This document shows positions 45,495-53,598 of a stretch of DNA of 64,000 nt, in pieces. The notes under the pieces are model-generated. The model was given only the letters and a program-made list of their open reading frames with translations. It was not told the origin of the DNA and made no database searches. Position 1 is the first letter of the stretch. Every line of letters begins with the position of its first letter. Origin of the DNA: Bacteriovoracaceae bacterium (GTDB lineage: Bacteria > Bdellovibrionota > Bacteriovoracia > Bacteriovoracales > Bacteriovoracaceae); the NCBI GenBank assembly GCA_021737405.1, contig JAIPEG010000008.1:38936-102935 (forward strand), in the 5' to 3' direction. Position numbers and translations under genes: made by a program.

Positions 45495-46175
45495 ATGCCA
45501 AATCTTCTCTATATAGATAATGATACAAATTCCCTAAAATTTTACCAGGACATACTCAAGCCTCATATTACAGTTGAAACTTGTGAAAAACCCGATGAGA
45601 TGCTTGGAATGGCAAAGAATAATCGCTTCGATGCGATTATGCTAGAAGTTAACTTATCTAATGCTTGTAGTTTTGAACTTTTTAAAACTTTGAGAACTTA
45701 TTCCAATACTAGAGAAATCCCGATTTTCTTTATTTCAAATGATAATAATACAAATTTTCTTTTGAAGGCCTTTGCTCTTGGAACTGCTGACTACATCTTA
45801 AGAGACATGGTGCCAGACGAAGTTCTGGCCCGCATTCATTCACGATTAAAAAAGGCTGGAAAAGAAACCCTATCTTTTGGCGATATTATAATCAACCAAG
45901 ATAGTTTAATTGTTTATTGTCAAAAAAAATTGATCGAACTTACGCAAATCGAATACAAAATCCTTCTTTTTTTTACAAGACGAACTTTAAATGGAAGACG
46001 AAAAATCTTTAATCTAAATGAGATTATTGAATTTGTATGGCCCTTAAATTCACAAAATGTTCTTCCTAGTACTCTATCTACCCATATTACCAACTTGAGG
46101 AAAAAACTGAATTCAAAGGAAGTAGAGTTTTCTTCAATTCGTAATGAGGGATATTATCTCAAAATTCGAAACTAA
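45495..46175 (+). CDS. OmpR-family regulator with Asp-to-Glu change at the phosphorylation site
   Basis: 226 residues. The receiver (1-118) has the normal outline (LLYIDNDTN, EIPIFFISND, GTADYIL, VLARIHSRL), but the phospho-acceptor is Glu51 (AIMLEVNLS; usually LLDV). The acidic pair is D8-N9, and the Lys is Arg103 in DYILRDM. Such changes are seen in pseudo-receivers that are always on or controlled by other means; Glu can mimic phospho-Asp. The C-terminal winged helix is complete (LTQIEYKILLFFTRR, LPSTLSTHITNLRKKL, EGYYL). No partner kinase is adjacent. Monocistronic, upstream of an outer-membrane protein gene. Confidence 0.86.
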   Translation: MPNLLYIDNDTNSLKFYQDILKPHITVETCEKPDEMLGMAKNNRFDAIMLEVNLSNACSFELFKTLRTYSNTREIPIFFISNDNNTNFLLKAFALGTADYILRDMVPDEVLARIHSRLKKAGKETLSFGDIIINQDSLIVYCQKKLIELTQIEYKILLFFTRRTLNGRRKIFNLNEIIEFVWPLNSQNVLPSTLSTHITNLRKKLNSKEVEFSSIRNEGYYLKIRN

Positions 46176-46287
46176 GACCAAAATTTTGCGTCTTAACTTC
46201 TAAGATATATAATTGTATTTACAGATCATTACCTAATATAATTAATATTCAATTCATCTCAAAAAGTAATATTATCAAAGGATGATA

Positions 46288-47028
46288 ATGTTTAATAAAT
46301 ATCTTACTATTACATTTTTATTACTGATTTCAAGTGAATCCTACTCTCAACGTGCTGAAACTATTAGAACGGGAAGGCCTGGCCAGTCTATAGGTGCGAA
46401 CGTGGTCGGAACGGATGTTTTTCAACTGCAAAGTGGTCTTGAATTGAATGTTGTCGAAGCTAGTAGTAATACCACAAATATCATTAATAATAATGTCGTA
46501 AGATTCGGTCTAAATGAAAAGATTGAAGTTAGCGGTGTTTTTGATTTAGCACGGAACAATAAATCGTTAAGCGGTATAGATAACCTTCAAATAGGAGGTC
46601 GTTATAATATTATTGAAAAATCAAATGGATTGCTTCCTGCGCTTTGCTTTCAGGGAAGATTGCGTTTAAAAGGTTTCGACGATTACAAAAGAGCAGACAC
46701 GAGACCTTTACTAGTAGTTAGTGCCGTCCATTCTCTTGGAGAGGTAAGTAGCCTTACCACTAATTTAACCATGAGTTATGACGGATTTAATCCTCGCGCG
46801 ATTTATGGCTACACTATCGCCTATGGGATAAGTCTAAGTGAGAAATGGGGAGCCTTTTTAGAAGAATATGCTAGTTACCAAAATGACAATTGGTCTCACG
46901 CTATTGATGGAGGTTTTTCCTATCTCTACAATAATAACACTCAATATGATTTGGCCTTTGGTACTGACATTGAAGAGAATTTGAGTCAGGTTTACCTTTC
47001 ATTTGGTATTTCTTGGCGTACATTTTAG
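46288..47028 (+). CDS. Outer-membrane protein of the Phenol_MetA_deg/transporter-like type
   Basis: About 246 residues. ATG 46288 has AAGGA five bases upstream and gives MFNKYLTITFLLLISSESYSQ, a good signal peptide; the track begins two codons earlier. The mature sequence is strand-rich: TDVFQLQSGLELNVVEASSN, VVRFGLNEKIEVSGVFDLARNN, GGRYNIIEKSNGLLPALCFQGRL, AYGISLSEKWGAFLEEYASY, and VYLSFGISWRTF at the end with a terminal Phe. This matches the PF13557-type barrel family. Function is generally unknown. 107 bp after the altered OmpR-type regulator and perhaps its target. Confidence 0.76.
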   Translation: MFNKYLTITFLLLISSESYSQRAETIRTGRPGQSIGANVVGTDVFQLQSGLELNVVEASSNTTNIINNNVVRFGLNEKIEVSGVFDLARNNKSLSGIDNLQIGGRYNIIEKSNGLLPALCFQGRLRLKGFDDYKRADTRPLLVVSAVHSLGEVSSLTTNLTMSYDGFNPRAIYGYTIAYGISLSEKWGAFLEEYASYQNDNWSHAIDGGFSYLYNNNTQYDLAFGTDIEENLSQVYLSFGISWRTF

Positions 47029-47214
47029 GTAAGTTAAGAATGGCCTTTCTAAAGTTGTCAGCTTAAGTAAAACGCCCCCCCCCTGAAGGAATATGCGAAG
47101 TTAGGTTGTGCTAATAGAGGGATTTCCTTTATTATTTAAGGAAGCAGCCTTTATAAGACCATATAAAAAATTTGTGAAGAAGGCCTAATATTCATACAAG
47201 AAAGGTAATTATTA
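47029..47214. other. Intergenic region with a run of nine C
   Basis: Between the barrel gene and the first radical SAM gene is AAACG-C9-TGAAGG, with the C tract at 47075-47083. A homopolymer of nine C is striking in this AT-rich sequence, about 130 bp before the radical SAM start. Nearby GAAGGAATATG resembles a ribosome site and ATG, but the frame is very short. The actual start at 47215 has AGAAAGG in front of it. Confidence 0.6.
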
Positions 47215-48642
47215 ATGACCTGGTTAAAGAAAATATTTGAAGATTCTTCTAATGCCAGCAGTTCACATAAGAAGCTTGTGGACTCAAAGTACTTCTGTCC
47301 TCTGCCATGGAAGATGATGGCCGTGAGAAATAATGGCGATATGAGAGTCTGCTGTCAGGCGAACACAGCGGAATCGAGAGGGCTCTATTGTAAACCTGAT
47401 GGCGTTCCTTACAATGTCGAAAGAGACTCAATGTCTGAAGCTCGCAATTCGACACTCGCAAAAGAACTCCGAAAAAGCATGCTTGAGGGAAATCCTCACG
47501 AAGCTTGTGTTCGTTGTGACCAAGAAGAAAGCAGTAAGATCAGATCTCGTCGGATTCTTGAAGTTAATAGGAGCAAAGATTATTTTAACTTTCACGATGC
47601 CCTTGAAGTAACAGAGAGCGATGGAAGCATTGACCCTTCCCAAATCCCTCTTCAATACTTAGACCTTCGATTTGGAAATAAGTGTAATATTCGCTGTCGA
47701 ATGTGTGGCCCCACCGATAGTAATGCTTGGTATAATGACTTTGTTAAGCTTTGGAATACAAATCAATACGAAGAAAGTGTCGGAATTGTTAAACTCGTTG
47801 AAAATGACAAGGGAGACTGGACCCCAGAGCAAAACCTCTATGACTGGGTTGATCGGGATCATTTCTGGAGTGACGTCGAAGCAAACATGGATAAGCTCAC
47901 TTACATTCATACCGTAGGGGGTGAGCCCTTACTCATCGATAGACAATTTGATCTTCTCCAAAAATGCATCGAAAAAGGAATCGCCAAGAATATTGAACTT
48001 GAATACAACACTAACGGTACGGTCATTCCTAAAAAAGCATGGGAATACTGGAAGCATTTTAAAACTGTTAAAATTGGTTTGAGTCTGGATGGTACCGGAG
48101 CACTAAATGATTACATTCGTTTTCCTTCAAAGTGGTCAACGATTGAAGAAAATATTAATAAACTAGAGAACTACCAAGGAAATCTTGAATTATGGTTTGC
48201 TTATACCGTTCAAGTTTTAAATGTTTTCTATCTCGATGATATCCTTAAGTGGAAAATCTCTAACGAATTTAAGAACTTTGGGTCATGGCACAAGCAACCC
48301 TTTATCTCGGCACACCCCCTTCATAACCCGAAACACTTTAATATAAAAATACTCCCACCTCCAGTAAAAGAGCAGGTTGCGGAAAAACTCCGTGGATTAT
48401 ATCCATGGCTAGAAACATACTTTGAAGAGAATAAATACTCTCAAAAGCGCCAAGAGATGTTTAGGATTTCAGCAAAGAGTATCATTGAAGGTTATATTAA
48501 CTTTATGAATGAAGAGGACCTATCGGATATTTTTCCTAAGTTTTGGAAAGTCACTACAGACCTTGATAAAATCAGGGGGCAAAGTTTTAAAGAAAGCTTT
48601 CCTGAATACTATGAATTGCTAAGGCCTTATGTTGAATCTTAG
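47215..48642 (+). CDS. Radical SAM protein with N-terminal twitch-type Cys domain
   Basis: 475 residues. The N-terminal ~115 residues hold the auxiliary cluster-type Cys set: FCPLPW (C28), RVCCQAN (C46-47) and ACVRC (C98, C101). This N-terminal twitch arrangement is opposite to ordinary SPASM enzymes. The radical SAM motif is C157, C161, C164 in NKCNIRCRMC, followed by IHTVGGEPLLID and LEYNTNGTVIPKK (SAM-binding strands) and IGLSLDGTGALNDYIRFPSKW. It is close in layout to 52157-53596. Substrate unknown. Its stop is 14 bp inside the next gene, an aminotransferase-like protein, so the two are coupled. Confidence 0.87.
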   Translation: MTWLKKIFEDSSNASSSHKKLVDSKYFCPLPWKMMAVRNNGDMRVCCQANTAESRGLYCKPDGVPYNVERDSMSEARNSTLAKELRKSMLEGNPHEACVRCDQEESSKIRSRRILEVNRSKDYFNFHDALEVTESDGSIDPSQIPLQYLDLRFGNKCNIRCRMCGPTDSNAWYNDFVKLWNTNQYEESVGIVKLVENDKGDWTPEQNLYDWVDRDHFWSDVEANMDKLTYIHTVGGEPLLIDRQFDLLQKCIEKGIAKNIELEYNTNGTVIPKKAWEYWKHFKTVKIGLSLDGTGALNDYIRFPSKWSTIEENINKLENYQGNLELWFAYTVQVLNVFYLDDILKWKISNEFKNFGSWHKQPFISAHPLHNPKHFNIKILPPPVKEQVAEKLRGLYPWLETYFEENKYSQKRQEMFRISAKSIIEGYINFMNEEDLSDIFPKFWKVTTDLDKIRGQSFKESFPEYYELLRPYVES

Positions 48643-49513
48643 AGAATATATCAATCACAAAACATTTGCAGTCTATGATTATCAGTTCCTTCTTCACTTG
48701 AAGGCTGCTCCTCTCTCTGAATGGCTAGAGACTTCCCCACCCTTTGATTGCCAAGATGAATACCTAGAAAAATTTCATCAGCTTATAATCAACTCAAAAC
48801 TTAATGCTCTAAAAGGACTTGAACGTTTTTCTAAACGCCATCTCATTAATGGAACAACCCAAAGCTTTGATGAGTGTTACCTTAGAAATAAAGGGAAAAG
48901 GCTTCGCATCTTCAGAGGTGAATATGCTTATCACAAGCGGGTTAACCCAAACTTTACATATATTGAGGATGCTCCACTAGAAAAAGAAGATCACATCATT
49001 ATTTCTCTTCCCTTTTGTAGTAGCGGAGATATCCATCCTCTAATGGATCAAATTATTCGGGAGGCAGAAAAACAAAATATTTCTGTTGAAATAGATTGTG
49101 CTTATTTTGGAACTTGTCATAGCTTATCCTATGACCTTTCTTCCTCTTCCATAAAGGCCGTAAGCTTCTCACTTTCAAAAGGTATGGGATTAGGGGATAT
49201 CCGCTCAGGGATTCGCTATAGTGACTACGATGATGGACTTCCCATTGCTCAACAGAATAACTTTCACCATACGGTGAAATTTGCGGCAAAAATTGGCCTT
49301 CATATGATGGAACGCTTTGATTTTGATTACATTCCAAATACCTATAGAGTCCACCAGGAGTCTTTTTGTAAAGACCTAGGACTGAGCCCCACGAAATGCA
49401 TGCATTTGGCCCTTGGTGATTCTCAGAATTACTCAGAGTATCTAATCGATGATAAGTATTATCGAGTTGGTATTCGCGAGGGTGTCAAAAAAAGAAAACA
49501 AGGCCGTATTTAA
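48629..49513 (+). CDS. Short PLP-dependent aminotransferase-like protein (fold type I)
   Basis: 294 residues, shorter than the usual 370-420. IIISLPFCSSGDIHPLMDQIIREAEKQNISVEIDCAYFG resembles the fold-type-I stretch before and including the PLP-pyridine Asp (D156). IKAVSFSLSKGMGLGDIRSGIRYS contains the expected Schiff-base Lys (K184). FRGEYAYHKRVNP may be the phosphate or substrate region. The C-terminal small domain is cut short (ends YYRVGIREGVKKRKQGRI). A clear paralogue lies at 60050-60922. Translationally coupled to the N-twitch radical SAM gene. The reaction is unknown; it could be a transaminase, decarboxylase or lyase. Confidence 0.72.
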   Translation: MLNLREYINHKTFAVYDYQFLLHLKAAPLSEWLETSPPFDCQDEYLEKFHQLIINSKLNALKGLERFSKRHLINGTTQSFDECYLRNKGKRLRIFRGEYAYHKRVNPNFTYIEDAPLEKEDHIIISLPFCSSGDIHPLMDQIIREAEKQNISVEIDCAYFGTCHSLSYDLSSSSIKAVSFSLSKGMGLGDIRSGIRYSDYDDGLPIAQQNNFHHTVKFAAKIGLHMMERFDFDYIPNTYRVHQESFCKDLGLSPTKCMHLALGDSQNYSEYLIDDKYYRVGIREGVKKRKQGRI

Positions 49514-49514
49514 A

Positions 49515-51086
49515 TTACTTAAATAGCTTCAAAAAATAAAGAAACCACTGTCTTAGTGGATATATCGGAAATAAATAATCCCCCAATTCGCCATAGATAT
49601 CTACATCTAAATGATTATGGAAAAAAACAGGAGCAGTTTTAGAAAGAACACGGCTTCTTTTATATCGTGAATTTCCAAATTCGGAGCGATTTTGAAGGTG
49701 AGGCTGATGATAGGCCAAAACTTTAGAAAGGCCCACCTTTGCCTTATTCTTAAACAACTGATAACCAAGGTCTGTGTCTTCAAAGCCATAGAATATATAA
49801 TTATGACAAATTAAACCCGCTTTTTCTAAAACTTCCCTTCTCACAGATAGCCCATAGGTACAAATATACTTCCAAGGACATGTTAAAGAATTCCAGTCTT
49901 TAGTGTTTTTAAAAAAATCATACCAGTATGGATTCGCTTTTAAGTCAACATCACGCTCAAATAAGACATCGCTCCAGACTTCGATTTCGAGTCCCTTTCC
50001 AAAGTCACTGAGATCATAGCGCTTGATCTGGATGACATCTTTATCCTCGAGCTCATTAATGATCGTAGTTAAGTAATCTGGAGGAACAAGTATATCTGCA
50101 TCTAGAAAATGAATCCTTTGTCCCCGAGCATAGCTTAGGCCGATATTACGAGAGATACCGGCCCGAAATCTTGCATCACCCATTGATCGAGGAAAAACTC
50201 GAGGATTTCGAATATATAGAAAATCAATATTCTCAGATGGACCAAATTGTGCCAGAATTTTTTTAATCTCACTTTGAAGACCATCATAGCTTCCATCATC
50301 GATAATAATAATTTCAAAGCTAGCGCTAAAGTTTTGTTTCGCTAACATTCCAAGGGTGCGCTGAAGCTCCTTTTTTTGGTTAAAAACAGGAATGATAATA
50401 CTATCGATTGGATCAATTAATGTTCTTTTTTCAAAGAGTGGTCGAAGTATTGGAAAAAACTCAATATCAGAGCTTGCCCTTGATTCAAAAAGATAGATGC
50501 CCTCATGGGCCCTAAATTCAATGCCCATCTGAATCAAAGACTGCCCATAATTTTTAATTTGCCTAGTACTTAAAAACTCATCGTACAAGAAGTTCTTTAA
50601 GGGACAATAAAAAGATAATTTATTCTTATAGGAGGATAATTTCTGGGCAGATGGTCTAAACTTTCTAGAAGGAACAATTAATAAATGAAAATTACTATTT
50701 TCTAATGTTCTAATATTTTCCAATTCAAAGGCATTACTGACAATTAGAATAATTTCTCCATCAGTTGCATACAAATCTTTTTCTGCACGAAAAAATTGGG
50801 AAGGAGTTGATAAGTAACAAATATCTCGTCCTTTTTCTTTTAAAAACAACGCCACTTTTTTATCATAAGGACTCTGAGGAAGTAGCATCAAAAGTCTATT
50901 CATTCCATAATGATTCATCTTCTCATATTGTTTAAGAATATCTTCCCAAGCTATCTTAAAGTCATCAAAACCAAGGAAGGAAGCTTCCTTAAAGAAAGAA
51001 TCAGGTCCTGTGCGAAAGTAGAATAAGTTTTTATTTTTCAAGAGGTTTAATGGATTTTGGGATTTTACTATCGACACTTGAAACAC
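49515..51086 (-). CDS. GT2 glycosyltransferase with unrecognised N-terminal domain
   Basis: 523 residues from GTG 51086; a TTG at 51041 after the upstream stop is another possible start. Residues ~225-480 are a GT-A fold: DSIIIPVFNQKKELQRTLGML, IIIIDDGSYDG, IHFLDADILVPPDYL (DAD 329-331, metal/UDP site) and FYGFEDTDLGYQLFKNKAKVGL, the GT2/galactosyltransferase C-terminal acidic motif. The first ~220 residues (MNRLLMLLPQSPYDKKVALFLKEKGRDICYLS) match nothing I recognise. It is the last gene of a minus unit and overlaps the upstream radical SAM gene by up to 56 bp. Probably adds a sugar to the product of the cluster. Confidence 0.82.
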   Translation of the reverse strand: MFQVSIVKSQNPLNLLKNKNLFYFRTGPDSFFKEASFLGFDDFKIAWEDILKQYEKMNHYGMNRLLMLLPQSPYDKKVALFLKEKGRDICYLSTPSQFFRAEKDLYATDGEIILIVSNAFELENIRTLENSNFHLLIVPSRKFRPSAQKLSSYKNKLSFYCPLKNFLYDEFLSTRQIKNYGQSLIQMGIEFRAHEGIYLFESRASSDIEFFPILRPLFEKRTLIDPIDSIIIPVFNQKKELQRTLGMLAKQNFSASFEIIIIDDGSYDGLQSEIKKILAQFGPSENIDFLYIRNPRVFPRSMGDARFRAGISRNIGLSYARGQRIHFLDADILVPPDYLTTIINELEDKDVIQIKRYDLSDFGKGLEIEVWSDVLFERDVDLKANPYWYDFFKNTKDWNSLTCPWKYICTYGLSVRREVLEKAGLICHNYIFYGFEDTDLGYQLFKNKAKVGLSKVLAYHQPHLQNRSEFGNSRYKRSRVLSKTAPVFFHNHLDVDIYGELGDYLFPIYPLRQWFLYFLKLFK

Positions 51087-52167
51087 AACTGGGTGTCACA
51101 CAAGGCATAGGTCGATCAAAGATACTAAATCCTTCTTCAATTGTCCCGAGGGGGGCATCGTGACAAGAATAACTACGCTTAACTTCCCCCCCAGGTTCTC
51201 GAATAACGATCCCCTGAAAGCCCGCGCGACAATACCAACCAATAAATTGATTAAAATTAAAGGCGTTGAACCTTTCAGCCTGATCCATGTACCAAATCTT
51301 ACCTTTAGAATCGACCAATTCTACTTGCATATTTTGTTGAATATCCCCATCACCTTCAATTTCAATTTGAGGAAGCATGAAACTTTCAGGAGGAGCCGGT
51401 CGTGAAGCTTTCTTCTTTTTTTCTAATAAACGAAATTTCGTGTAATTTCTTTGAGGCATACCATTGTGCAGTCTATCTAACTGTTCATCAGTGTATCCAT
51501 CAACAACTCGTGAAGCGCTAGGATCAGATTGGGGCTTTAAAGTGACATTTATGCCCGCTTCGTGAAAAAACAATGCCTCCTGATAATAGTCTTCAAACAT
51601 ACCAGGGACCATAACCATATTGATCGTTACATGAACGTCATTTTCTTGCAGAAAGAGAATCTTATCCCTAAACGCTTCTTTTTGGGCCATTTCTCTGTGC
51701 CATGAAGCAGTGATGCTCACTCGATGAAGATTCTTTGTTGCACCAACATATTTCTCAAACCAATCGAGATGGCGAGAAAGATTTGTGGTCATGTGGGTGG
51801 ATTGATAATGGGGCTGCATTTCATCTTGAGAGTAATATTCTAAGAGATCTAAAAAGCCAGGGTGAACAGTAGGCTCTCCTCCCGAAAATGAGAAATGAAA
51901 ACTATTAAAGCCATTTTCTCTTGCTTGGGATTTAATTTTATCCATTGTTGAAATAAGGACTTCGAGAGGACGATGATCTTTCTGATCTGAACGAGCATAA
52001 GGCCAGCAGTAACTGCAGTTATAATTGCAATAACGACCTAAAAGCCATGACACATTAAATAAATCGCGATAAAGCAAGGTTCTCTGACCTAGAGAGACAA
52101 TATCGTCAAAAGGGATTTTCGAAAAATCATAGCGAGACCACTTTAAGTCATTGTCTTTAGGATCCAC
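51031..52167 (-). CDS. Radical SAM protein with C-terminal SPASM-like Cys set
   Basis: 378 residues. The cluster motif is C47, C51, C54 in GRYCNYNCSYC, followed by FHFSFSGGEPTVHPGFLDLL and HMTTNLSRHLDW. The C-terminal ~60 residues contain WYCRAGFQGIVIREPGGEVKRSYSCHDAPLGT...MPCVTPSC. This resembles the Cys and gene-product Gly pattern of SPASM/twitch auxiliary clusters. The middle has a long insert (FRLLEKKKKASRPAPPES) and IEIEGDGDIQQNMQVELVDSKGKIWYMDQ. It overlaps the upstream N-twitch radical SAM gene by 11 bp. Likely one step of the same pathway; substrate unknown. Confidence 0.86.
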   Translation of the reverse strand: MDPKDNDLKWSRYDFSKIPFDDIVSLGQRTLLYRDLFNVSWLLGRYCNYNCSYCWPYARSDQKDHRPLEVLISTMDKIKSQARENGFNSFHFSFSGGEPTVHPGFLDLLEYYSQDEMQPHYQSTHMTTNLSRHLDWFEKYVGATKNLHRVSITASWHREMAQKEAFRDKILFLQENDVHVTINMVMVPGMFEDYYQEALFFHEAGINVTLKPQSDPSASRVVDGYTDEQLDRLHNGMPQRNYTKFRLLEKKKKASRPAPPESFMLPQIEIEGDGDIQQNMQVELVDSKGKIWYMDQAERFNAFNFNQFIGWYCRAGFQGIVIREPGGEVKRSYSCHDAPLGTIEEGFSIFDRPMPCVTPSCVSSVDSKIPKSIKPLEK

Positions 52168-53596
52168 TTTTAAAATCCATTAGTTCTTTCATCTCAGGAA
52201 AGACTTTTTCAAACTGCGTGCCTCTAATTTGATCCATCAATTGAATGTATTCAATGAATTCAGGCATTCTATTAGACCAATCCTCAGAATTCATGAACTG
52301 AACCATGCCTTTTAATCTCTTTATGCCGTAAGGAGCATCCATAAAAGTCTGTTTACTTACAGGAATATTAAATGATTCAAAATTATCTTCTAACCATTGG
52401 TAGAATTCTTCATATTTCTTTTCAACCTTTTGTTTAAAGGCAGGTGGTAATACCTTCACATTTAAATGAGCTGGGTGATAAACAAAATGAAAGTTCAGCA
52501 TTCCAGCACCAAAGGGCCACTCATGTATCTTTTTAAAACCTTGTTTTAGCTTCCATTTGATAAAATCAGGTATGTAATAGATGTTTAAAATTTGAACAGC
52601 ACAAGCAATAGTCACTTCAATATGATCATCAGTTTCATCCAATAACCGAAAGCTGCTTAAGACTTGCTCCCAAGTCGATGGGAAACGAATATAAGAGTTC
52701 ATCTCTTCAATAGAATCAATCGAATAATGAAAGCGAACTTCTCTAAATTGTTTCCAGAGATCTAAAAGACGCTGTGGAATCTCCATTCCATTTGAATTAT
52801 ATCGCAATTGAATAGCGGGGGCATAGCCCTGGGCCACGCATTGCTCCAGTAACTTGTAGTGCTCTTCAATTATTGTGGCCTCTCCCCCTGCAAAGTAGAG
52901 TTGTTTCATATGCGGTATTTGAGAATAGAGCTGATCCCAAAATTTTGGATTATTAAGGTGCCAATTATAGCTCGCACCATCAACTCGTCCGCGATTATTC
53001 CATTGCATGATTTCTTTCAAACTTTCATTGGCGATATTGGGATAAAGTTTATTCCAGTCTTCAACCCATAACGAAGAATCATGGGGGGAGCACATGACGC
53101 ATTTCAGATTGCACTTTGTACCTAATCGTAAATCGATATAATAAATTTTTGGATCAATACTTCCATCTTCTGCTGTTTCTTGAAGCAATTCATCTAGATT
53201 AATTTGATCATCCCAATAACGAGTTTCCCAGTTACGTTTGGATAAGTGGCCTGCAGCTTCCTCTTTAAAACATTTAGTACACGAGGGAGGAACTTCGCCA
53301 TTCATCATCATCCGGCGAACATTTTTCATGTATTCGTTATTCCACGCCTCAAAAAGGTCTGTGTGATTAAAGTTGGCAGGTTTACCATCATCATTTTTAA
53401 GAATACCTACTTCTCCGCCATGTTCTTTATCATTTGTGGCCCCCACGGAACTAGCGTTTGCTGTGCAGCAGACACGCATATGACCATTAGGTCTCGTTGA
53501 GAGATGAATCCAAGGAAGCGCACAGTAGGTCGAACTTCTCTTACGAGAAACTGCTTTTGACTCTGCAACTTGTGATTTATTTTTTTTAAAGAACAT
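52157..53596 (-). CDS. Radical SAM protein with N-terminal twitch-type Cys domain
   Basis: 479 residues, almost the same length and plan as 47215-48642. Twitch-type Cys: YCALPW (C25), RVCCTAN (C43-44), SCTKC (C106, C109). Radical SAM: C162, C166, C169 in TKCNLKCVMC. Later motifs LYFAGGEATIIEEHYKLLEQ, LRYNSNGMEIPQRLLDLWKQF and VRFHYSIDSIEEMNSYIRFPSTW match the paralogue stepwise, as does the C-terminal LMDQIRGTQFEKVFPEMKEL. Starts two bases after the stop of the upstream radical SAM gene and overlaps the downstream one. These two paralogues and 58875 form a small family within this locus. Confidence 0.87.
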   Translation of the reverse strand: MFFKKNKSQVAESKAVSRKRSSTYCALPWIHLSTRPNGHMRVCCTANASSVGATNDKEHGGEVGILKNDDGKPANFNHTDLFEAWNNEYMKNVRRMMMNGEVPPSCTKCFKEEAAGHLSKRNWETRYWDDQINLDELLQETAEDGSIDPKIYYIDLRLGTKCNLKCVMCSPHDSSLWVEDWNKLYPNIANESLKEIMQWNNRGRVDGASYNWHLNNPKFWDQLYSQIPHMKQLYFAGGEATIIEEHYKLLEQCVAQGYAPAIQLRYNSNGMEIPQRLLDLWKQFREVRFHYSIDSIEEMNSYIRFPSTWEQVLSSFRLLDETDDHIEVTIACAVQILNIYYIPDFIKWKLKQGFKKIHEWPFGAGMLNFHFVYHPAHLNVKVLPPAFKQKVEKKYEEFYQWLEDNFESFNIPVSKQTFMDAPYGIKRLKGMVQFMNSEDWSNRMPEFIEYIQLMDQIRGTQFEKVFPEMKELMDFKSGS

Positions 53597-53598
53597 TT

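Noticed and set aside
49053-49337. Minus-strand 94-aa ORF and similar track entries (e.g. 17239-17523, 54111-54383, 61278-61601)
   Set aside because: Shadows of real genes in other frames; no ribosome site and no protein-like composition.
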